Of a DNA stretch of 10,814 nt, positions 5,991 to 10,814 are shown piece by piece. The DNA is from an uncultured Sutterella sp. Its GTDB lineage: Bacteria > Pseudomonadota > Gammaproteobacteria > Burkholderiales > Burkholderiaceae_F. A program made the translations under genes and the position numbers. Below the pieces are notes generated by a model that was given only the letters and a program-made list of their open reading frames with translations, was not told where the DNA came from and made no database searches. The stretch spans positions 1 through 10,814 of the forward strand of contig CAJMEC010000054.1 in NCBI GenBank assembly GCA_905212345.1. Direction: 5' to 3'. Position 1 is the stretch's first letter; every line of letters starts with the position of its first letter.

Positions 5991-6874
5991 AGGGATGCTC
6001 CCTCCGTCTTTTTCCGTTTATTGGGACGCCAGGCACTCACTAACACAGCAAGGACGATAAGTATAGCTCCGGTAATTTCGGTGACACCGAAATATTCACC
6101 GGCTAACCAACCGATAATACCCGCGAAAACAGGTTCTAGGGCATAAATTAAGGTTGCACGAAGCGCGGAAACGTATTTTAGGGCCCAACCGATTCCGAAT
6201 TGGACAAAGCTGACGATGGCAGCCAACGCTGTTATGCAAACCAATAATCCTGAACACCATTGAGTAGGTCGGATCGGTTCGTGCCACAACAGTGTCGCAG
6301 AGGCAAGGGTGGCAACCGTGATGAGCTGTGTAAAGCTGAGTTGGAGCGGACGGCATCCTTTGGCAAAGTGGCTGATTGATAAAATCTCAGCCGCGCAGAT
6401 TAGAGCGCTTAGCACCGTTACCCATTCACCGATTTGGCCGGAAAAACTGACTGAAAAAGGGTTGGCAAAAAGGGTCATGCCGGCAAAGGCCAAAACAATA
6501 GTCACTATCGTCATAGGTTGAGGGATATTTTTAAAAATAATCCACTGCAACAGTGGAACAAAAGCGACATAAAGTCCTGTTAAAAAGGCAGATGTACTAC
6601 TCGGAATGGAGTCTAATCCGATGGTTTGCAAGCTATAAACTCCGAAAATGCAGCATCCAATAAAAAATCCGCCTCTCCACTCGTATCGGGTAATAGCTAA
6701 AAGGTCTCCTTTCAGTAGACAAAAAACAATAAGGGAGGCGAGGATAAAACGCAGAGCAACAATAACAATAGGATCTGCCCATTGAAGGGCTATTTGTAGC
6801 GTCAAAAAAGTCGAGCCCCACAAAAGGGTGACAAATACCAATAAAAATTGGGCCAGAAGTGCTCGATTTTTCAT
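5987..6874 (-). CDS. EamA/DMT-family inner-membrane transporter
   Basis: The 295-residue product is very hydrophobic, with about ten membrane segments arranged as two EamA repeats (about residues 8-138 and 148-282) and a short basic tail (RPNKRKK) that should face the cytoplasm. LLWGSTFLTLQIAL (17-30) and PSSTSAFLTGLYVAFVPLL (91-109) in the first repeat, and SALRATLIYALEPVFAGIIG (236-255) in the second, are typical of the drug/metabolite transporter superfamily. Members export amino acids, nucleobases, sugars or drugs, and the substrate cannot be read from sequence. The start at 6874 lies 5 nt after the stop of the pseudouridine synthase gene with only a weak Shine-Dalgarno sequence. The end overlaps murI by 4 nt, so the three genes are probably translated in a chain. 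Confidence 0.9.
   Translation of the reverse strand: MKNRALLAQFLLVFVTLLWGSTFLTLQIALQWADPIVIVALRFILASLIVFCLLKGDLLAITRYEWRGGFFIGCCIFGVYSLQTIGLDSIPSSTSAFLTGLYVAFVPLLQWIIFKNIPQPMTIVTIVLAFAGMTLFANPFSVSFSGQIGEWVTVLSALICAAEILSISHFAKGCRPLQLSFTQLITVATLASATLLWHEPIRPTQWCSGLLVCITALAAIVSFVQFGIGWALKYVSALRATLIYALEPVFAGIIGWLAGEYFGVTEITGAILIVLAVLVSAWRPNKRKKTEGASL
5991..6005 (-). promoter_or_regulatory. murI ribosome binding site partly held in a small hairpin
   Basis: On the minus strand GGAGG (6005-6001) precedes the murI ATG by 10 nt. AGGGA (6003-5999) can pair with TCCCT (5995-5991) around a 3-nt loop, covering three of the five Shine-Dalgarno bases and reaching the base next to the ATG. The site lies in the last codons of the transporter gene, so ribosomes finishing that gene would open it, in keeping with the ATGA overlap. 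The stem is short and the effect may be small. Confidence 0.4.
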
Positions 6875-6879
6875 CTAAG

Positions 6880-7632
6880 TTAGAAGTGCTCTGTTGGTTT
6901 GACATAGCGCCATTGACCAAGGGGTAAATGGCCAAGGACAATATTGCCGACTCGAACACGTTTAAGCCGGAGAACTTTGAGTCCGACGGCTTCACACATT
7001 CTGCGAATTTGTCGCTTTTTTCCTTCTTTAAGAACGAAGCGCAGTTCATCTTCGTTAAGCCAAGTGACTTTGGCTCTTTGTAGAGGTTTCCCGTCTAAAG
7101 ATAGACCGTAGTTTAGAAGTTGAAGCTGTTCTGAGGTCAGTTTCGGCTCGAGGCCGTCAAACCGTGTTACGCGAACAATGTATTCTTTTTCAATATCACT
7201 GTTCTCACCGATAATATTTTTAGCAACGCGACCGTCTTGAGTGAGGACAAGAAGACCGACGGAATCAATGTCAAGCCGACCGGCCGGAACTAAATGAGCC
7301 AATTGTGAAGGATGAAACCGCAAAGGTGAGTCGTCTTTTTCCCAACGGTTTTGAGCCGTTATCAGTACCTTGGCCGGTTCATAACCGTCTTCAGCCTGTC
7401 CGCTGACGTAGCCAATCGGTTTATTCAGTACAACAGTTACCAGCTTATCTTGCTGGGCTTTGGCTTTTGATGAAATTTGAATCCGATCGGTTGATCGAAC
7501 TTTCATGCCTAAAATGGCTATTTCACCGTTAACCTTAACCCAACCTTTTTCAATCCAAGCATCGGCCTCGCGTCGCGAGGCGATTCCCAATTCGCTGATG
7601 CGTTTTGACAGTCTCACCAATTCTTCCGGCAT
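6880..7632 (-). CDS. rluF: RsuA/RluB/E/F-family pseudouridine synthase, RluF-like
   Basis: The protein (250 residues) has an N-terminal S4 RNA-binding domain (about 6-52; VRLSKRISELGIASRREAD) and an RsuA-type catalytic domain from about 65. Catalytic Asp121 sits in AGRLDIDSVGLLVLTQDG (117-134), and EGKKRQIRRMCEAVGLKVL is at 203-221. The N-terminus and PLGQWR at 237-242 are closest to RluF, which converts U2604 of 23S rRNA to pseudouridine, although RluB, RluE and RsuA are related. Compared with E. coli RluF it lacks the long basic C-terminal tail and has about 20 extra residues (roughly 92-113) before the catalytic motif. GGGAA lies close before the ATG. It sits 17 nt after sua5. The family is certain; the exact target uridine is inference. 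Confidence 0.88.
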   Translation of the reverse strand: MPEELVRLSKRISELGIASRREADAWIEKGWVKVNGEIAILGMKVRSTDRIQISSKAKAQQDKLVTVVLNKPIGYVSGQAEDGYEPAKVLITAQNRWEKDDSPLRFHPSQLAHLVPAGRLDIDSVGLLVLTQDGRVAKNIIGENSDIEKEYIVRVTRFDGLEPKLTSEQLQLLNYGLSLDGKPLQRAKVTWLNEDELRFVLKEGKKRQIRRMCEAVGLKVLRLKRVRVGNIVLGHLPLGQWRYVKPTEHF

Positions 7633-7649
7633 AAGATTCCCACATTAAA

Positions 7650-8630
7650 TTATGCAGAGGCTCGGGCGAGTCGGTCCTGGACAGCGTTCCATGCATCGCC
7701 GGTGGGCGGTGTCTCGATCAATATCAAATCGGCACCGGCTTGATCCAACTCATGCAGTCTCACATAAAGGTCATGCATGTATTCTGTTGCGTTTTCCGGA
7801 GCGACAAACCACTTAATGACATGGGGAGGCGTTTGGTCCGACAAAGTTTTCGAAGCCATGATGGCGATTTTTTTATCTTGATATCGCTTTAAATCATTGT
7901 TGATATCAGACGAAAGAATCACTTTGGTTTTGGGAGCATAGTGGCTTTTTAGGGAGCCTGAGACTCGAGGGGAGTCTTTTCCGCCGTCAGGGACTGCACA
8001 GCCAAGTGCTTCTTCGAGCATATTACGTGTGATGGCTCCGTGGCGCAAAATTTCAGGATGTTCACCGCTTAAGTTGATAATCGTTGATTCAACGCCGACC
8101 TCGCACTCGCCGCCATCAAGGATAAAGTCAACCTTTCCCTTGGGTTTTTCGCCCAAATCATCACGAACGTGTTGCGCTGTGGTGGGCGAAATTCTTCCAA
8201 AAGTGTTGGCCGAGGGTGCGGCCAGACCGCGATGATGCTTGCCTGCAAAAGCTTTAATTAGCGCCATAGCCCAAGGGTGGGATGGACAGCGCAAGCCAAC
8301 GGAATCCTGACCTCCGGTAATCCAATCGCCAACAGCATCCGATTTTTTCAAAATCATAGTCAACGGTCCAGGCCAAAAGCGCCTAGCCAATACGTACGCG
8401 CTTTGAGGAATCTCTTTTGCCCAATGATCCAAGGCTTCTTCACCGGTAATGTGAACGATCAGTGGATGTGTTGTCGGTCTTTTTTTAGCTTCAAAAATCT
8501 TTTTGACAGCTTTTTCGTCTTCAGCATTAGCGGCTAAGCCATAAACGGTTTCAGTCGGCATGGCGACCAAACCGGAACATTCCAAGACATCTACTGCTGC
8601 TCGGATAGCTCTTTCATCAACTGCTTGCAT
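7650..8630 (-). CDS. sua5: L-threonylcarbamoyladenylate synthase, two-domain Sua5 type
   Basis: This enzyme makes threonylcarbamoyl-AMP from threonine, bicarbonate and ATP, the first step of the t6A37 modification of ANN-decoding tRNAs. The 326-residue protein has a YrdC domain (about 1-205) with PTETVYGLAANA (25-36), KKRPTTHPL (49-57), WPGPLT (86-91), LRCPSH (113-118), APSANTFGRISPT (138-150) and GVESTI (179-184). The HYAPKT linker (230-235) and a C-terminal Sua5 domain mark the long form rather than the short TsaC. I place the start at 8630 (MQAVDERAIR), 1 nt after the purK stop, with GGAG 10 nt upstream. An in-frame ATG at 8666 would add 12 residues that overlap purK and lack homology. The position after purK is common in Betaproteobacteria. 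Confidence 0.94.
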   Translation of the reverse strand: MQAVDERAIRAAVDVLECSGLVAMPTETVYGLAANAEDEKAVKKIFEAKKRPTTHPLIVHITGEEALDHWAKEIPQSAYVLARRFWPGPLTMILKKSDAVGDWITGGQDSVGLRCPSHPWAMALIKAFAGKHHRGLAAPSANTFGRISPTTAQHVRDDLGEKPKGKVDFILDGGECEVGVESTIINLSGEHPEILRHGAITRNMLEEALGCAVPDGGKDSPRVSGSLKSHYAPKTKVILSSDINNDLKRYQDKKIAIMASKTLSDQTPPHVIKWFVAPENATEYMHDLYVRLHELDQAGADLILIETPPTGDAWNAVQDRLARASA

Positions 8631-8631
8631 C

Positions 8632-9798
8632 TTATTGCGGCTCCGGTAAACCAAGTACCTTGGCAACGTCTTGAGCTCGCTGCAAGGCTTCTTGAATTGT
8701 TTTACCTAAACAGGTCACATGTCCCATTTTACGGGCCTTTCTGGCTTGAGCTTTCCCGTAAAGGTGAAGCTTGACTCCGGGGATGGCCAGTACAGAAGAC
8801 CAGTCAGGTTCTCTGCGATTTTCTCCATCAAACCAAATGTCACCCAATAGGTTGAGCATGACTGCGGCTGAATGCTGAGTGGTATCAGCCAAGGGCTGAC
8901 CGGTCATGCATCGAAGCTGTTGCTCAAATTGGTTACTCCAACAGGCATCAATGGTTGCGTGACCTGAATTATGTGGACGGGGAGCCATTTCATTGGCTAC
9001 CAAAGTGCCGTCCTCAAGAACGAAAAACTCTACGCAAAGTACACCGACGTAGTTGAGAGCATCGACAATTTGTGTAGCGTATTGACGGGCTTGATCGGAA
9101 ATGGTTTCGCTAATGCGCGCAGGCATGACGGTAACAGCCAAGATACCGTTTCGATGACGATTCTCACAGACGGGGAACGTCGCTGTTTGACCGTTATAAG
9201 ATCGTGCAACAATGACAGAAACTTCTTTGAATAGTTTAAGACGCTTTTCAAGAATACAGTCAACTTTTTTCAAAGTAATGAACGCTTCTCGCAACTGTTC
9301 TCGATTATCAACGAGAACCTGCCCTTTTCCATCGTAGCCTAATCGTGCTGTTTTAAGGATGGCAGGAAAGAGCGATTCGTCAGCGGCTTCTATGTCTTGC
9401 TCAGAGCTGATATGACAGTGAGGAGCAACGGGGACGTGCGCACTCGTTTCGATGAAATGTTTTTCAGTGTTTCTATCTTGAGCCACTGCAACAGCACTGC
9501 CCGGTGGCGCAACAAAGGTTTCTTTTGCCAAGCGGTTAAGAGCTTGAGCGGGAACGTTTTCAAATTCAGTGCTCACCGCACTGGTTTCATGGCCAAGTCG
9601 ATCCAGACCGCTTTCGCTTAAATAAGGCTCTGCAAGGTGTTTTAAAGATACCTCTGCTGCCGGCGGCATTTCACCCGGTTCAAGCACTGTTACGTGGTAA
9701 CCCATATAAGCGGCTTCAATGGCAAACATACGGCCCAATTGACCGCCGCCCATCATCCCCAACATTTCTCCGGGGGTAAGTGGCAATTTTTTGTTCAT
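8632..9798 (-). CDS. purK: 5-(carboxyamino)imidazole ribonucleotide synthase
   Basis: PurK is an ATP-grasp enzyme that carboxylates AIR with bicarbonate and ATP to N5-CAIR, the substrate of PurE. The 388-residue product shows GGGQLGRM (17-24) at the dinucleotide-like N-terminal fold, the ATP-grasp nucleotide loop KTARLGYDGKGQ (149-160), STEFENVP (76-83) and NEMAPRPHNSGH (269-280), which carries metal- and substrate-site residues. It is somewhat longer than E. coli PurK (355). I chose the start at 9798 (MNKKLPLTPGEML), 16 nt after the purE stop with a weak AGAAAG as Shine-Dalgarno sequence. In-frame ATGs at 9858 and 9849 would overlap purE and add residues unlike the family. Downstream, sua5 follows after a single base. 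Confidence 0.96.
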   Translation of the reverse strand: MNKKLPLTPGEMLGMMGGGQLGRMFAIEAAYMGYHVTVLEPGEMPPAAEVSLKHLAEPYLSESGLDRLGHETSAVSTEFENVPAQALNRLAKETFVAPPGSAVAVAQDRNTEKHFIETSAHVPVAPHCHISSEQDIEAADESLFPAILKTARLGYDGKGQVLVDNREQLREAFITLKKVDCILEKRLKLFKEVSVIVARSYNGQTATFPVCENRHRNGILAVTVMPARISETISDQARQYATQIVDALNYVGVLCVEFFVLEDGTLVANEMAPRPHNSGHATIDACWSNQFEQQLRCMTGQPLADTTQHSAAVMLNLLGDIWFDGENRREPDWSSVLAIPGVKLHLYGKAQARKARKMGHVTCLGKTIQEALQRAQDVAKVLGLPEPQ

Positions 9799-9814
9799 GC
9801 TTAATTCGCTTTCT

Positions 9815-10309
9815 TTAGAGAGGTAAAACCATATTTCGTGCCTTTTCATTTTGAGCACGCCGGAAAGCCGCGATTTTATTTTTCATTTCGTTGCATCCGG
9901 CAGCAGCTAGCATTTCGATTGCAAAAAGAGCAGCATTGCCTGCACAGGCTTCACCGATGGCAAATGTAGCCACCGGCACACCCTTAGGCATTTGAACAAT
10001 TGAAAGCAGAGAATCTTCGCCTCTCAGATAACGCGAAGGAATCGGAACGCCCAAGACCGGGACAACAGTTTTAGCCGCCAGCATGCCGGGCAGATGAGCG
10101 GCGCCGCCAGCGCCGGCGATAATCACTTTCAATCCGCGCTCTTGAGCGGTCTCGGCATAGCGAAACATTTCATCGGGCATGCGGTGAGCGGAAACCACTT
10201 GTGCTTCGAAAGGCACACCGAATTCTTTGAGAATGTCGCAGGCATTTTTCATGACGTCCCAGTCAGAATTTGACCCCATGACAACACCGACAAGAGGAGA
10301 ATTTTGCAT
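9815..10309 (-). CDS. purE: N5-CAIR mutase, class I PurE
   Basis: PurE moves the carboxyl group of N5-CAIR to C4, giving CAIR in the sixth step of purine synthesis. It is a small octameric cytoplasmic enzyme. The 164-residue product carries MGSNSDWDVM (11-20), SAHRMPDEM (40-48) with the likely catalytic H42 (H45 in E. coli numbering), AGAGGAAHLPGM (65-76) and IPSRYLRGEDSLLSIVQMP, all in family positions. The presence of purK next door marks it as the bacterial N5-CAIR mutase rather than the class II AIR carboxylase. Start at 10309, with AAGG about 10 nt upstream. It follows purC after 78 nt that contain a GC-rich hairpin and precedes purK by 16 nt. Confidence 0.97.
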   Translation of the reverse strand: MQNSPLVGVVMGSNSDWDVMKNACDILKEFGVPFEAQVVSAHRMPDEMFRYAETAQERGLKVIIAGAGGAAHLPGMLAAKTVVPVLGVPIPSRYLRGEDSLLSIVQMPKGVPVATFAIGEACAGNAALFAIEMLAAAGCNEMKNKIAAFRRAQNEKARNMVLPL

Positions 10310-10335
10310 AATTTCTTAACCTTAAAAACGAGAAG

Positions 10336-10364
10336 GGCGCGGAGGAATAAAGCCATTCCGCGCC
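10336..10364 (-). other. GC-rich hairpin in the purC-purE gap
   Basis: TCCGCGCC (10357-10364) and GGCGCGGA (10336-10343) form a perfect 8-bp stem with a 13-nt loop. On the transcribed minus strand a T-run (GTTTTT) appears only about 7 nt after the stem, so it is a weak terminator at best. It may lower purEK expression relative to purC, protect the purC mRNA end, or mark RNA processing. An alternative fold pairs GGAAT with ATTCC inside the loop. Confidence 0.5.
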
Positions 10365-10387
10365 ATAGGGTTTAGCTTGATATTACA

Positions 10388-10814
10388 TTAAGCCACATCA
10401 CGGCCTGCCAAGCGGCGCAAGGCTTCGCGGTACTTTTGGGACGTTTTGTCCAGAATTTCTTGCGGAGCGCGCGGGGCTGGAGCTGTTTTGTTCCAGGGCT
10501 GAGTTTCGAGCCAATCGCGGACAAATTGTTTATCAAATGAAGGCGGAGACATTCCTTCGTTATACTGATCAGCAGGCCAGAAACGGGATGAGTCCGGAGT
10601 TAACACTTCGTCCATCAGGCGAACAACACCGTTTTCGTCCAGACCAAATTCAAATTTGGTATCTGCAATGATGATTCTTTTACTTAATGCATATTCTGCA
10701 CATTTTTTATATAACGCGATAGTGCTGTCACGAAGCAGTTCGGCATATTCACGACCTTTTCCTGGGAAATATTTTTCCAGGTGAGCAATACTCTGTTCAA
10801 AAGAAATATTCTCG
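10388..10814 (-). CDS. purC: SAICAR synthase, C-terminal part
   Basis: The frame is open to the window edge, so the 5' half of the gene lies beyond base 10814; 141 residues are seen. PurC joins aspartate to CAIR using ATP to form SAICAR, directly after the PurE step. The visible part reads through ALSKRIIIADTKFEFG, then LMDEVLTPDSSRFWPADQY and SPPSFDKQFVRDWLE, all characteristic of the family, and ends with APAPRAPQEI and KYREALRRLAG. The ATG at 10615 that opens a shorter reading frame is an internal methionine in LMDEVLTPDSS, not the start. It is the first gene of the visible seven-gene run; the operon promoter is outside the window. Confidence 0.95.
   Translation of the reverse strand, partial: ENISFEQSIAHLEKYFPGKGREYAELLRDSTIALYKKCAEYALSKRIIIADTKFEFGLDENGVVRLMDEVLTPDSSRFWPADQYNEGMSPPSFDKQFVRDWLETQPWNKTAPAPRAPQEILDKTSQKYREALRRLAGRDVA

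Noticed and set aside
8631..8666. Longer sua5 start overlapping purK
   Set aside because: The 12 extra residues are the antisense-free overlap with the purK end and lack homology; the 8630 ATG has GGAG at 10 nt and leaves a 1-nt gap.
9799..9858. Longer purK start overlapping purE
   Set aside because: It would overlap purE by 44 nt and add residues not seen in PurK; family homology starts just after 9798.
10388..10615. A 75-residue separate small protein gene
   Set aside because: The frame is open through to 10814 and the upstream residues continue the SAICAR synthase sequence; the ATG is internal.
1..10814. CRISPR arrays, tRNA or rRNA genes, insertion sequences or phage genes
   Set aside because: No spaced direct repeats, cloverleaf-like segment, transposase motif or phage protein was seen on either strand by eye.

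Overview
This window looks like ordinary chromosomal DNA from a betaproteobacterium. The best clue is the minus-strand order purC-purE-purK-sua5, a Burkholderiales-type arrangement; enterobacteria usually have only purEK together. The moderate base composition (GC near half by eye) and short intergenic regions would suit a host-associated Sutterellaceae-like member of that order. That genus-level placement is inference from order and composition, not from a search. I see no RNA gene, IS element, CRISPR array or phage gene.

Layout from left to right. (1) 1-540 (+): the C-terminal third of a sodium:amino-acid (AGCS) symporter, cut by the window edge. It converges on purB (609-1973, -), and a hairpin at 551-584 separates them. 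(2) 1974-2245: a divergent intergenic region holding a likely purB promoter and, on the other strand, an unexplained terminator-like hairpin in front of a small exported Spy/CpxP-like protein gene (2246-2839, +). That gene ends in a strong intrinsic terminator. (3) 3100-5193 (+): a tight three-gene unit of a DUF72 protein, a KynB-like cyclase/formamidase (GTG start, 4-nt overlap) and a 4-hydroxybenzoyl-CoA-type hotdog thioesterase (1-nt gap). (4) 5190-10814 (-): seven codirectional, closely packed genes. In transcription order they are purC (partial), purE, purK, sua5/tsaC, an RluF-like pseudouridine synthase, an EamA/DMT transporter and murI. The two runs meet tail to tail with overlapping stop codons (TTAA, 5190-5193), and the hairpin able to stop the plus-strand unit lies inside the murI coding sequence.

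Functionally, the minus-strand run combines de novo purine synthesis (CAIR and SAICAR formation; purB nearby adds the adenylosuccinate lyase steps) with tRNA t6A modification, 23S rRNA modification, a metabolite exporter and D-glutamate supply for peptidoglycan. The set reads as a growth-linked housekeeping operon. The plus-strand trio has no obvious pathway partner in view and is the least explained part of the window. No clearly new defence or mobile system is visible; the best leads are the trio, the leader hairpin of the exported protein, and several RNA structures at gene junctions.
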